Under the pieces are notes generated by a model. It was given only the letters and a program-made list of their open reading frames with translations, made no database searches and had not been told where the DNA came from. Position numbers and translations under genes: made by a program. Positions 43,629 through 55,400 of a stretch of 64,000 nt of DNA are shown here, in pieces. Source of the stretch: Isoetes taiwanensis. Its lineage: Eukaryota; Streptophyta; Lycopodiopsida; Isoetales; Isoetaceae. Each line of letters starts with the position of its first letter. Within the stretch, counting starts at the first letter, position 1. The stretch spans positions 432,467 through 496,466 of the forward strand of contig JAJEKV010000081.1 of assembly GCA_021234155.1 (NCBI GenBank). The letters run 5' to 3'.

Positions 43629-44239
43629 ATCTATCTGTCTGATTTTTTTTCTCCCTCTGGCTGAGTGCACGCCCGGCGGCGTGTATTCATGTTGAAGGCT
43701 AAGGTTAGCATAAAACACGCTTAGCGTGTTTCAAATATTATCTTTCAGATTTTTCTAATGCTTTCTACTACACTTATTACTTAATAGAAACTTGCATGCA
43801 ATAGCATGATTAATTCAGGAAGAGAAACTCAAGAATTTACGAAACAAAGAAGCGGATGAAGTTTATAAAAACTATTACGGTTTTATAAACATCATGCTTC
43901 CTGCCTCGAGCAAATGCAAAAGCTTGTCTTCTTGGATTAAACGCCATTGAGATGCAACTTAAAACTAAATGAAAACTAACCTTGAGTTCGATTTTGGAAG
44001 GATTCGAAGAGCGGAGGACTATCTTGTGGTTTTAATTAGGGTTTTTCGATTCGAGTCTCCGATGTCCTCTCGCTGGATGCTCTGAGAACAAAAGGCGGAG
44101 TCTTTTAGTAAGTTAGGAATTGCGAAACCAAACATCTAACATTGATGAATATAAATCTGCTCACCAAGATTTCGGGCCGGATCCAAACACAGAAGGCAGA
44201 ACCGCAAATCGTATGAAGGAAGAAAATGTAGGAACTTTG

Positions 44240-44400
44240 AGAGGCGTAAAATGGATTTATATAGGCACAATTAGAAATAAGTTAAGCGTGAATAATTGAT
44301 TGCTTGAATTAACACGCTGGCGTCTGGTCTTCCATGGACGACATGTATATGGTATATATGGAGAATATTGCATTTCATGCAATAAATTCTCCATGCATTT
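44240..44400 (-). promoter_or_regulatory. Promoter-like module 1
   Basis: Contains minus-strand TATATAA (44257-44263), and upstream of it an AGCGTG...CACGCT inverted repeat (about 44285-44323) and GTCTG. Shares layout and much sequence with 45430-45560. Confidence 0.4.
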
Positions 44401-44728
44401 TATTCCATTTATTGCATTGAAAAAATAGAATTTAGAAATTTTATATAGGCTAAATTAAAAATGATTTTAAAGGCAAAATTATGAAGGCTAAAAAATGACT
44501 TGTAAGGTTGGGGAATTGTTTTAGGTCGTATAGGAAAATTTCCTATGGTTACTGTGTTTGATTTATAGTGTTCCCGAGACTTTGTTGAGACAAAATTTGC
44601 AGATACAAAATTTTAGAGAAAACAGCAGACGAACAGGAGACAAAATAATTGGAGAAAACAGTTGGATTTAATTCAAATAATTTTATGTCTGAAACACTTG
44701 TTTGAAGAACCTTTGTTTGAAGAAAAGT

Positions 44729-45232
44729 TTATGAAAACTGTTTGATTTCATTCATAAAAGTTATATGTATGATGGGTAAGCCCGAAGGCTTATGTGAGTG
44801 CCGAGAAAGGCTTTTCACAAAATTACATGAAAAATATGCCCGGAGGCGTGTGCAAAGCTTCTGTAGCAAACCAAAAAACAAAAGGGGCCGCCCGGGATCT
44901 GCATCATTGATCTTCCACGTCTGGAACAAAGAAGAAAGAAAGGTGTTAGAAAAGAAAGAAAGGTGAAAAAAAAAATAAAAACAGACATGCAAACCTCGGC
45001 TCATCTCTGACCATTCTAAAAGCTGGTCGAATTCTCGACCTTCCTCCTCATCCTCTTCCTCCCCCTCCTCCTCCTCTTCCTCCTCCTCCTCTTCAGAGAT
45101 TTCATTCTCTGTTTCAGGGTCAAGCCAACCCTGAAGCAGAGCGGTCATGTGCTCTTGGGAGGACATCTCCTCCTCTTCCTCCAACTCCTCCTCTTCCTCC
45201 TCTTGAATCGGAGGAATCGAGGAGGAGCTCAA
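44729..45232 (-). CDS. Acidic low-complexity ORF, unknown
   Basis: 168-codon open stretch beginning MSSSSIPPIQ, with two long glutamate runs, then DQLLEWSEMSRG. A likely splice donor (GAG/GTTTGC) follows, with an acceptor-like pyrimidine tract ending CCAG near 44922, so the tail after SRG may be intron. A short upstream frame starts MKRFKSGPNF at 45393, downstream of the TATA box at 45445, but is out of frame with the acidic stretch. Function unknown. Confidence 0.35.
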   Translation of the reverse strand: MSSSSIPPIQEEEEEELEEEEEMSSQEHMTALLQGWLDPETENEISEEEEEEEEEEGEEEDEEEGREFDQLLEWSEMSRGLHVCFYFFFHLSFFSNTFLSSLFQTWKINDADPGRPLLFFGLLQKLCTRLRAYFSCNFVKSLSRHSHKPSGLPIIHITFMNEIKQFS

Positions 45233-45429
45233 CTCCCTCCTCTTCCATGTCGGGGCCGAGAATCATCCTCTGAATGAATCGAGAGGAGAATTGGGCAAAA
45301 AAAATCTATGGGGAAGGGGTTCTTCAACCAGACGTCTCTTTGCCGAGACCCCGGGTTCTTCATGAAGTTCGGCCCAGATTTGAAGCGCTTCATGGCGGGC
45401 GAAAAAAAAAATTGGGCGAGAATGGTCTT

Positions 45430-45560
45430 GAGGCGTGAACCGGTTTATATAGGGTTAATTAGCTCTTAGCGTGAATAATTTATTGCCTCAAATAACACGC
45501 CCATGTCTGAAATTCCCCATGACTATATTATCTAGGGTATATTATTATGGATAATAAATT
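45430..45560 (-). promoter_or_regulatory. Promoter-like module 2
   Basis: Minus-strand TATATAA at 45445-45451, then TAGCGTGAATAATT ... AATAACACGCC and TGTCTGAAATTCCCCATGAC. The last block also appears, diverged, near 55330. Confidence 0.45.
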
Positions 45561-45849
45561 CTCCGTCTATTAGTTATATGTCTTTTAAGTAATCATATAT
45601 CCAAATTTTCGATAATTAAAATTTGGATATATTTATATAAATGTCATTTCCTTGTTGTTGCCATGAAAATTCTTGTTTTAAATGATTTCGTTTCGCCCAT
45701 TGTTATTATTATATTAAACCTATTTCCAAGGAATCTCTTGCTTTTAAAAAAATTGATTTACCTCTACATATTCCATAAATATGCGTTTTTTTTTTATCTT
45801 ATGGTGTAATAATTTTTCTTACTCATTGACTAAAAGGGTGCAATTTGCC

Positions 45850-48770
45850 TAGGTCAATGGTGCCTCTCCAACTCAAGATGGTGTGCAACATATTGAAAAG
45901 AGCAATATCAATGAAAAACCAACTCTAGCAAGAATGTTGAAGAAAAACAATTAGTCCTCTATAGTAGGGTGCAATGGAGGAACAAGAAGGTGAGAATCAT
46001 GCACAAGTGCAACAAGGAAATAGTAGGCCAAGGAGTCATTGTGCTAGAGATCTGGTCAAAATTTTGTTAATGATGAAAGGCTAGGGGAAGACAATATTGG
46101 TATTGCAATTTAGATGTTGGAAGACAAACTGGAAAGGTAAAGGTTTGGGTGACAAGGAATGTTTTGGTTGTGTCAAGCAATTGGAGGTTCCTTGCATCAT
46201 GGCATGGCTTATAAGTAGTGTTCAATTTGTGGAGGATTATATTTTTTCGAGCACGAGGTTGTTGGGGACAATGATTTTCTTGATATTGATCCATTGGCAG
46301 TTGGAACTCTAAACCTAGGCAAAGGGGAGAAGTATCGGTTGCGAGACATTATCCTAGCAAAGAGCCAAGTTGATTAGTGACACCAAGCATTGAGACAATG
46401 GTGAAGGTTAGGGGCTCAGATTGTTGTTGGAGTGATTGTATGCAATTCTTCACAATAGAACAATTGGTGGAAGCAAGAGCCACTTTTCAAAGAGTACTTG
46501 TTGATGAGAGGAGGACCTACATGTACACAATCTTCGAGCATGCACTTCAAGATGAAAGAAACCCAAAGCAGAAAAAAGATACCCTTTGCTAGGCAAATGG
46601 ATATGTGCAAAAGCATGGCGAGTATCCATGCAATTCCAACTTCTTCATGGCATAATTGGCAAAAAAAAGCAGTGAGGGGAGCAGGATTGCTTTACATGGA
46701 AATAATGGTTTGTTGAGACCAACAAGCTAGGACCTTGGCTGCGGGGAGATATTTGAAAAATATATTGATTTCAATGCGGTGTCTATGCCACACAAAAGCG
46801 AGAAGGGATGAAAAGGGAAAAGCAGGTTGTTGAGAAAAGGTTGCCATCACATTGTACTCAAAAGAGTATTTTGGAAGAAGTGAATTCTCTACTTAGAGGT
46901 GGGAATTCTTCCAATATCCCAACCTAGCTTTAGTAGGTTATGGAAGAAGCATTTCAATCATGTCACCATAGCAACTTCAAACAACTTTGCAAAGTGCAAT
47001 TTATGTGCTAAGTTGAAGGAGACTCTTGATAAAGGCTGTGCAACCTAGTCAAAGGGCTAGGATAAGGGAGCATATGAAGGACCATATGGTGACCAACTAT
47101 CATGTAGATCATGTTATTGGATGTGGAGGACTTTATCTGCATTGGAACCCAATAACTATTTATGTATTATACATGACAAGATGGACCAACAAAAGACTTG
47201 TCTTCCACAATTCAAGTACATACCAAAGTCATGTGGAAGATCATACCCTTCTGAGATCTCAATGGCCGGGGGCAATCTTGCATGGGCAGAATCAAACCTA
47301 CTATGGCCATTTTAGTTTGGAGTTGTGGAGTGATGGTCAGATTTTCATATTGGGAGTATCATGAGGTGTTTGAGAAACTATGAAAATGGATACAATGGTC
47401 ACCTCGGGGACCTTCAGACTAGCCGAGGCACTACATAGAGCATTGTTAGATGGAAACCCTAACAATATTGAAAAGTTCAGCAAGGCAAGGTTTAGGAAGC
47501 ATAGGTCTAATGAACATGTTGGAGCTTCAACTTCACGTGCTAAACCTCAAGATCTACCCAAAAGGTTTCTCTTGCAACTTGATAATTGTCTTTGGCCAAA
47601 ATAAGAACAGTGGATGTTTTCTTTCCTATCCTACTTACTTGGTATTTGTGGGGATATTTGAAAGAGTTAATTTAGGGTTTCTTATGCCCGGGCATACCCA
47701 TGAGGATGTGGATGCATTATTTGGCAAATATAGTTGTATACTGAAGCAGCAAACAGTGACCAACTTTCCTAGGCTAATGGAAATCTTGCATGAATGCACT
47801 ACTCCAAACCCTATAGCTTCTCTCATAGAAGAAGTGCCCGATTGGAAGAGCTTTGTGGATGGTTATACATTGGATCTTGAAGGTCATTCCGGGCCTCTGC
47901 AGTTCACTTTTTGGGTGAGAGATGGGATTCCAATCTTCCAATGGAAGATGAGACCTTGAGAGGATGAGTGGAGAGGAGGGAGGAAATATGCGTAGAGATG
48001 AGAATGGCAAGCCTATGATACCTCTAGGTCAACCAAAAGCTTTAAAAACCTCTTGAAGAAGTGAAGCAATTGGGATTGACTAAGGAAGGAATCCAAGACT
48101 ATATAAAGCATTGGCAAACCAATCCGGATGACACCAACCTTAGTGCCTTGGTGGCTTCTTTGGAAGAAGGTGATTAACTTTGTTGGGGAGATAGACACAT
48201 CCTCGGATGAATTGAAAGAAGGGTGGTTGCCTAAAACTAGGTGGAAGACCTTAGCAGTCTTTGAGGATTTTTGATGACACTTGTAAGTAGCATTCGCAAG
48301 CAATATGCTCCTCCTCCTTCCGACAAACACTATGTTGGTCCTAAGAACAATAGGCCAAAGTTTCTAGGCATGGATGCTTATGAACCTTCCAGCACGACTT
48401 GGAATGCCACCAATTTGTGGTAGTAAAGCCATCAGATTTAGATACATATCCGGTGTGGTTGGGGTTCACTATCTCCGATATTTGCAAAGAAGAAGGTAAT
48501 ATTAACTTCAACCATGCGGGTGGAATGGTGGTGTCCGGTGCATCGAGTTGACCAGCGTGTCGGATAAAGAAAGGTACTTTCAGATTGTTGGACAAAGAGA
48601 TGGAGGAGAAATCCAGAGTGATCTGATCTTTGGCTAGACTATGAAAGTGTTTTGTACTCATGGACTCCAAACACTATTCCAGCTAGAAATGCGAGAATTA
48701 CAATACCTCAGGATGTCAGGAAGAAGGCTATGATATCATTGGGGGTGCTTGAAGAAAGTTGAATAACTAT
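45850..48770 (+). pseudogene. DUF7869-type transposase-like relic
   Basis: Scattered frames preserve the hallmarks of the DUF7869 proteins, an RNase H-fold-like family found in many eukaryotic repeats: SNNFAKCNLCAKLKETLDKG (about 46975-47035), LCIIHDKMDQQKTCLPQF (about 47165-47215), LLQLDNC (about 47572-47592), then FERVNLGFLMPGHTHEDVDALF (about 47660-47725) and WKSFVDGY. A C-terminal region follows to about 48760. HDKMD, LDNC and GHTHED are the likely acidic catalytic blocks; that assignment is inference. Many stops and frameshifts make it dead. No terminal repeats identified. Confidence 0.7.
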
Positions 48771-49139
48771 GTAAATTTTTGTTATCACGTTTTTATGATA
48801 TGGTGCTATATTGTGAAATATTGACTATTTTGTAAATAACATGATATTACGTTTTCATAATTTTGAGGTGAAATGTGTGAATTTGAATATGCTACTAAAA
48901 ACATGCAATATGAAATTTGTCCCAAAATTAAGACATAAACCCAATTTAATTGAATGATGGTTGGAGAACTAATCATAATGATCCGCCTCGATACCAACAT
49001 ATAAAAATTGTGGACTATACATGAGCGGTTGAAGGGATGCCTTTAACCATGTTGATCCCAAGCAATATGGATTCTCAATTAAGAGACCTAGTTGCTAATG
49101 GGATAAGGATGATGATAAAAATAAAAAATAAACTTGTTT
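48771..49139. other. No gene recognised
   Basis: AT-rich flank of the transposase-like relic with no supported coding or repeats. Confidence 0.6.
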
Positions 49140-49270
49140 TTCGGTTTGAGTAAAATATTTCTTGTTTGCTACCTTAAAATGAGTAAAATATGACTAGCTT
49201 GCGAGCTTAAAATGAGTAAAATGCATCTTCCTTGCTACTTAAAGTTAGTCAAATGGGTCATGCTTGCTAG
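49140..49270. repeat. Imperfect ~45-bp tandem repeat
   Basis: Roughly four units of GAGTAAAAT...CTTGCTA(C/G)CTTAAAAT with substitutions. Confidence 0.75.
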
Positions 49271-49317
49271 CTTAAAATTCTCAAATTAGCACGAATTTAT
49301 CAAATTAATGAATTAAC

Positions 49318-49545
49318 TTATCTACCTACCTATTTACCTACCTACCTACCTACCTACCTACCTACCTACCTACCTACCTACCTACCTACCTATCCTATCT
49401 ATCTATCCATCCATCCATCCATCTATCTGCAGAAAATGCTTTTGCACCTTTTGCCTTTACGTGCTATATCAATGCGTTTGTTTTTACTGCGTCCATCCAT
49501 CCATCCATCCATCTATACATTCATCCATATACCTATCTACTATCT
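49318..49545. repeat. CTAC/ATCC tetranucleotide microsatellite
   Basis: A long CTAC run (49318-49392) passes into ATCT and ATCC repeats, with a second ATCC run at 49491-49520. Confidence 0.95.
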
Positions 49546-49659
49546 TTCATACCGGATAAAGTTAGAGATGCATAAGAAGGCAATACTAAACTATAACCCT
49601 TTAGCACTTATCAGCTTGTTCAACTTATAAACAACTATCAGCCTTGGATCATAAGTTCT

Positions 49660-49775
49660 CCAATGAAGAATGTATTCCACGAATTGCAACTGCTGAGTGT
49701 CTTCAACACGATAAATAAGGGCATTCTCCACTTTATTTTTTGCACCTTCTCAAATTGTGACTACCATTCCGAGCT
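49660..49775 (-). pseudogene. Relic copy of part of the 54.5-kb gene
   Basis: On the minus strand it reads VEDTQQLQFVEYILHW preceded by EGAKNKVENALI, matching MEDTQQLQFVEYILQW and KGTKNNVHDAIICS of the gene fragment at 54480-54640. A stop lies in it. A dispersed family is therefore implied. Confidence 0.7.
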
Positions 49776-51387
49776 GCTCTCAAAATCATCTATTTTTTTA
49801 CCCATCCTAATAAAAGATTTTTTTTTTTTGTCTCATTTAATTTGCAAATTGGGCTTGTGCAATTTGTGTACCATTTTGGCGTTGAACCTGGCATACTAAT
49901 CCTCATAAATTCTATGTTAGACAACCTCGTGGCATCTGATCCCTGCCGAAACAGAAAGGATGACAAGCTCCGAAGCAACAGTTCACAGTAAACATTAAAA
50001 TATCTCTAATATAACCGTTAGAGTAAGCACCTATTGACAAATAGACAATACATTTAAGAGCTCCAAATTGGTTGGAAGCAAAAAACGTAACTCTGCAAGT
50101 TTCCTATAGCGGAAATGCAGGCTTGGGGTGAAGGTTAGAGTGGCGGGTAGAGAATTTACTTCCACGGAGCTTAGTTTGGCATGATTGTCTAGTGAAGTTT
50201 GTGTGTTAAGATATATTTGTGCAAGTTATACATATAGAGGCACAATAGGGAAATAGTATGAATTTCAATGCTATGTCATAGGACTATACGATGGCATTTA
50301 GATGGTATTGTGAATTTGAATGCTATGTGATAGGGCTATATGTATGATGACATTCTTGATCTATGTTACTAAAGATTTTCACGATTAACGAGTACACTGA
50401 ATTGCAAGGTTATAGCGGTTTGTATGTATATGCAGTTTCTCATGTTGGATGGTTTTTATAGTTGTTGGGGTGACTTTAAGACGAGTGTTAAGACAGGAAC
50501 TGAAAGATGCTTAGCGCTTAGAATTAGTGCAAACTACACATACAGATGCGGGATAGGAAAAGAGTGTGCTTACTTGATTTTACTAAAGATTAGCACGATT
50601 GACGAGTACACTGAACTGCAAGGTTATGGCGGTTACCTCGTGTGCAATTACATACTTTGAATGTACAACTAGGGCTAATATTGATCGAGAACCCAATCAA
50701 GGAATTTTTTTCTTCAAATAGGTTTGATATGCTATTTTTTTTTTAATCTAGAATTCAAGTCCAGACTCAAATTTGACAAATTGCACCTACATGCCCACTA
50801 TGGAGATGCCAACATTGAGTGCGGCATCACACTTTTTACTATCCAGTAAATGGTAAATGAATTTATAATTCAAAACCACAAAAGCATAACATTCAAAATA
50901 GATTGTTATGGCCGGTTCCTTAGCAATCATAAGCATGATTTCATTAATTAAAGAAAATTTGTTTTCTCATTTGACAACGAAATAGGTCGCAATAAGCTTC
51001 TGGGAATGGAAAATGTGTTATTGTCGAGCTAATTGCATGGGTAATAAGCACATATTCGGCTCGCCAACTTTATAGCCGCGGGAAATTAAATGTACAGGCA
51101 TACTTTCATGGCGTTGGAACATTAACTTTAAAGCAGGCATAGCCTCACAAGTAATCCTGGAAATCGCCATGGCGATATTTGGAACAGCAAGGCATAGCAT
51201 ATATTTAGAGTGCACACCATATGGGAGCAGCATGAATTATTGCGGTAAGTGTTCTGAACTATCGAAAACATCGCCACTGCGATGTTGTCGACAAGCTTAA
51301 CTATTGAATAAGAAAAAAGGTACAGATAGTTGAGTAAATCTAATAAGAGAAGAGATAAAAACTCAAACATTATATTATAATGAAGAT
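49776..51387. other. No gene recognised; two bipartite palindromes
   Basis: AT-rich. It includes ATCGCCATGGCGAT (51163-51176) and ACATCGC-CACT-GCGATGT (51268-51285), members of the palindrome family discussed in the findings, and a diverged direct repeat near 50380-50440 and 50575-50640 (ACGAGTACACTGAA...GCAAGGTTAT). Confidence 0.65.
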
Positions 51388-52003
51388 TCATACATATGAG
51401 TGTCCAAGAACCAGAAATGCTAAAATTAAACGCTGAGGCACTTTTACTGAGCATCTCATTACAGAATCTGGATTAATGCCTAGCTCCGCGGCCATTCTTT
51501 CGGCGTGTTCTTTTCCAATGGCAATGGTCTGAGACAAATCCATTTCAAAATATCCTGTAACGTCAGAAATCTCAACGTACTTAAGAGAAGGTAGGCTCAA
51601 GAGAAGCTGAGGCCTTTTTCGACTTTTCTAGCAATGCCCGAGTTTCCTGTAGCCTCTGTTCGAACCCCTTTTCATCTAGCTTATCCAGGATCTCTTCCAT
51701 TTTACTAAAGTCTGTCTCCTGAGTTATTTTAATGTCCGGCATGTTTGCATTGATAGGCTCATCGTTCTTAGAAATTTCTTTCCTCTTCGTACGTAGGCCT
51801 TGCCATTTTCTTTAATGTCTCGAAGAAAGTTCTTAAAAATTTGCACACCTTGTCGTCATAATTAAAGGTAACGCTACGTTTTTCTTGCATCAGAGCCACC
51901 CTAGAAGCTGTCCCGGCTGAGAAGAAATAAAAAACACAACCATCGTCGGAGACCAACTCTTTAATCATGGTGTATATGTACGATGTATTTGCTTGATTTT
52001 TAA

Positions 52004-52168
52004 GGACAAAGTCCCCTTCCATAGCTGCCCAATGAACTTGGGCTTACCTGTGAAGTAAGGACAAAGTCCCCTTCCATAGCTGCCCAATGAACTTGGGCTT
52101 ACTTGTGAAGTAAGGACAAAGTCCCCTTCCATAGCTGCCCAATGAACTTGGGCTTATCTGTGAAGTAT
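52004..52168. repeat. 55-bp tandem triplication
   Basis: Three copies starting GGACAAAGTCCCCTTCCATAG at 52004, 52059 and 52114, differing at only a base or two. 55 is not a multiple of three. On the minus strand each unit has a donor-like CAGGTAAGC (or variant) and an acceptor-like GGGCAG. Confidence 0.95.
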
Positions 52169-53206
52169 TCCTGGTATCTTTTTTAGGTTTTCATGTCCAC
52201 CTCCTCGTTACCTGTAATCGGATATTTTGGCAGAAGTGTGTCTTTAGGTGCATTGGTCGACTAAATTAGACATAGCTCCAACTTGGGCTGCACAGGCAAA
52301 ATACGCGCCTCACTTATATTGATAGAAGTATGGCTAACATAATACTGGAATTCCTTAACCATTTTCTTGCTAACCCAGCCTTGTTCCTCGTAAGCCCCCA
52401 AGGATACATGAGAACTCATCAGAACTTGACTTAGGCTGTACAAGCAATTTGGCAAGTGGACAGATCTCAGAAACATGATGATGTGATACACCTTTGCAGT
52501 TGTCATGCCTGCTGAACAGATCGGTATATTTCTTTACATCCCAGACAGTGTTAAAGCTGTGCATGTCAATAAAAACCATTGTCGCATTTCCGACACTTGT
52601 CCCCGTACAAGTATACTTGATTTCGTGACCGCTTGCACGATGTTCCTCTTTTCCTTCAGTTTTTTTGCTTCCTCTGGCTTCAGTATAGCGAGAATAGCAT
52701 CTAAAAAAACACTTGGCAAAAGATTTCCCTAGACGTGATCCTTGTTATAGTTGGCCTTAATGTAGTCAAAATCTATACCTGCTATATCAAGCAGCCTCTG
52801 TTCATTGAGCTCGATAAAATGTGTCACTAGCTCCTCCATAGTACCGTATTGTTCTTCTAACAAACAGTTGGCATATGATAGCACCTCACCTGCATCAATG
52901 TCAGCATTCTGAGGTCTAAGTCCCTTTGCCCTCCAAAATCTCATTCATAAGTTGGAGGACCTCCACATTATGCATGCCAGGAAGGTACCTTAGGAATGTT
53001 TTGTTGAAAAAATCTTTGGATGACCTATCGGGTAGTTTCCCATGATCGTCTGCCACTTTACGATCTGCCCACTTATTTACAACTTCCATGAACTTAGACC
53101 AAGCTCTTCGCTGCATAAAAAGAAACTGCTTCTTGACCTTAAGCTCCTTTACTTATAAAGTAGTGGTGGCTATTTCAACAAAATTCTGAAAAGGAACACT
53201 GGTCAG

Positions 53207-53222
53207 GATCGCGGTCGCGATC
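53207..53222. other. Bipartite palindrome GATCGC-GGTC-GCGATC
   Basis: Perfect 6+6 inverted repeat with a 4-nt spacer between coding fragments of the minus-strand gene; the clearest member of the family together with 54829-54842 and 55070-55089. Confidence 0.9.
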
Positions 53223-55069
53223 TGCTCCAGCAAAATACAAGAAGATATACCTTCTATGCCGAAGTTACTGCTGTGCCCGTTGAAGCCTTATACTGATTTC
53301 GGAGTTGTTGAAGTTTCTCCACGAATGGTTCTTTGTACACAGTTTCAGCAATCATGTCATTGTATTGGATAGATAATTGAATGTATTCCATGTTGAACAG
53401 GTTTCCATTGAGCACACGTATTCTTCTTCTGGCGTATACTTTGGCAAATTCCAGACATTGTTTGACACTACCCATGAGGGAATAAAGAATCTGAGCAGCA
53501 AATATGCTATGATTTTTTTAAATAATATAAAAATTTTTGTTTTCAAGTTCTTCAGCCTCGACCAAGTAATTATCTTCCTGCGAGAGAATTTCATTTAACA
53601 TTTTAATACTTGGAAATCATGTATGTAAATGAAAGCACTTACTTTGCGATGGAATCAAATGGAACGACATTTGCGAGACTGAGAACCTCTGTAGGATATT
53701 TCTTGAAGCTCCTTATTAGCATTTGCACATGATCATTGGAGCGAACCCTGTGAGTCATTGTTGCTGGAGTCGTGTCGCAGTCAAAGATATTCACTTTCGT
53801 GAACCAGTTTACACCCATTGGATAAAAATTCTTAAATTCTTCGAGCTTGGAAATGGTCTGTTCTACAAGCTTGTTTTCCTCAACAGGATTGAACTTCAAT
53901 TCTTCTGGGATTCGAGTAGCAGAAGGCCAAGTCAAAGCAGATGAAATGGCTATTGAGACCTAGATGAGGTTGGAGTAGAGGATGTAGAAGGCTGGCTCCT
54001 ATTTTCAGTGTTTAGTTTTTGCAGGTTAATCTTAAAAGTATGTGTCTTTCTTGCTGGTACTTCACTGGAATCCTTGGTAGGTGGAGGCATGAGTAATTTA
54101 GGAGCCGAAGGATCTACAACAGCAGAAGAAACTAGGTTACCAGAGGATATAGAAGCGGAAGACAATAGTGGTTCTTTTGGTGCAGACGCTTTGCCAACAA
54201 TAGCCAGTGGCATAACCGTCCCTTTTTTGGCAACTGCGCGCAACCAATTTGTATCCATGCGAGAGGGCAGCTTGTTGTCTTTAGTGACCTTTATGGCACA
54301 GGAAGGAGGCTTCTTATCTGCCGATAATCGCTTTCTGCACCTGCTGAAGCCCACAATAATGTCTTTGTTGCATATGATGCCAGATAGACTCAGGGAATCG
54401 TATGATGACAGAATCCAACCATACCCCTTTGCACTAGTTGGCACACCCTTGCCACTAGCTGGCTTGTTTTGCTTGCTTGCCATCATTATGGATGGGTCGT
54501 GGTTCTGCCATTGCAAGATATACTCTACGAATTGCAGTTGCTGCGTATCCTCCATGCTACAAATGATAGCATCATGTACGTTATTCTTTGTGCCTTTCCA
54601 TATGGCTACAATTATACCCATCTGTTCAAAATCTTCTCCACCCTTTCCTGTCCTCTGGAAGAGGCAGAGGTCCTTGCGGCGGTCCCCCTTAATTATATGT
54701 GGTATTGCCTGGGCAATTTCCATGCACCACTTCCGGCTTCTGTCTGGAGTCACTATGCGCATTGGCTCCATGTTAGGTCCTCGAAAGAGATCAAATGCTG
54801 CAAAAAAATTATAAAAATGGTCAGACACATCGCCGTCGCGATCATATTTACCTGAAGCTACGTAAACGGACATCTTTAAGATAAGATGCCTCAAAGGAAT
54901 GCGGTCGCGATCTTTAAGAGAACTCCTTGACAAAATGGTCTCAACAATCGCTCTCGCAATCCTCGAGACAAGTATATGCTCTATTCTAATGATATAAGTC
55001 TCTGCGGGAATCACGGGTGCGGTTCCCACAAGCAATGTAATTTAAAAACGAATACTTGCAGAGATCAAC

Positions 55070-55089
55070 AAGATCGCAGTGGCGATCTT
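55070..55089. other. Bipartite palindrome AAGATCGC-AGTG-GCGATCTT
   Basis: Perfect 8+8 inverted repeat with a 4-nt spacer, in the presumed first intron of the ParB/methylase-like gene. Confidence 0.9.
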
Positions 55090-55259
55090 CTTGAGCTATC
55101 TCCACCAAAAGACAAGATGAATAAGGTCTAAGACTACCAGTGCTAAATAAAAGCGTGAAAATTACCTCCTTTGAGGGTGGCAGATCGAGACATGATATCG
55201 CTAGAGTTTTTAGAGGCGTAGATTTTTTGAAGGTGCAGATTTTCGCGAAAAATGGTCCT

Positions 55260-55400
55260 TAAGTAGGCGCCTGGCCTATAAATACTATGCAATTAATTGC
55301 GACGGGTGCATTTAGTACCGACGGTGTCTGCCATAAATTCCCCGTCATAATGACTGATGGTGCACTAAAACCTCACGGCGCCTAAAAATTCGGCAGGGAA
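55260..55400 (-). promoter_or_regulatory. Promoter-like module 3
   Basis: A minus-strand TATA-like TATTTATAG (55276-55284) lies about 90 bp upstream of the ATG at 55185. Further upstream, TGTCTGCCATAAATTCCCCGTC resembles TGTCTGAAATTCCCCATGAC of module 2. Confidence 0.4.

Larger units (their letters stand above)
51388..55185 (-). pseudogene. ParB-like / DNA-methylase-like gene, fragmented
   Basis: Minus-strand pieces in order: MSRSATLKG with a GT donor (55185-55159); 55035-53950, 361 codons with a possible 56-bp intron at 54797-54852, including MEDTQQLQFVEYILQW and a Pro/Ser-rich tail; 53935-53639 (RVRSNDHVQMLIRSFKKYP); 53594-53254 (NHSIFAAQ, resembling the ParB-type GQHSxxAA motif); 53116-52729 and 52719-52534 (helical, KPEEAKKLKEKR); 52506-52261; 52022-51768 (VFYFFSAGTASRVALMQEKR and FNYDD, like the FxSGSGT...AL...D of N-6/N-4 DNA methylases); 51600-51388. 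No DPPY motif seen. Some breaks may be introns, but in-frame stops and a 55-bp triplication suggest decay. Both domain assignments are tentative. Confidence 0.45.

Noticed and set aside
49318-49545. Regularly spaced repeats that could suggest a CRISPR-like array
   Set aside because: A simple tetranucleotide microsatellite without unique spacers, in a eukaryotic genome.
54008-54855. 268- and 128-codon plus-strand frames
   Set aside because: They are antisense shadows of the minus-strand ParB/methylase-like gene fragment 53950-55035.
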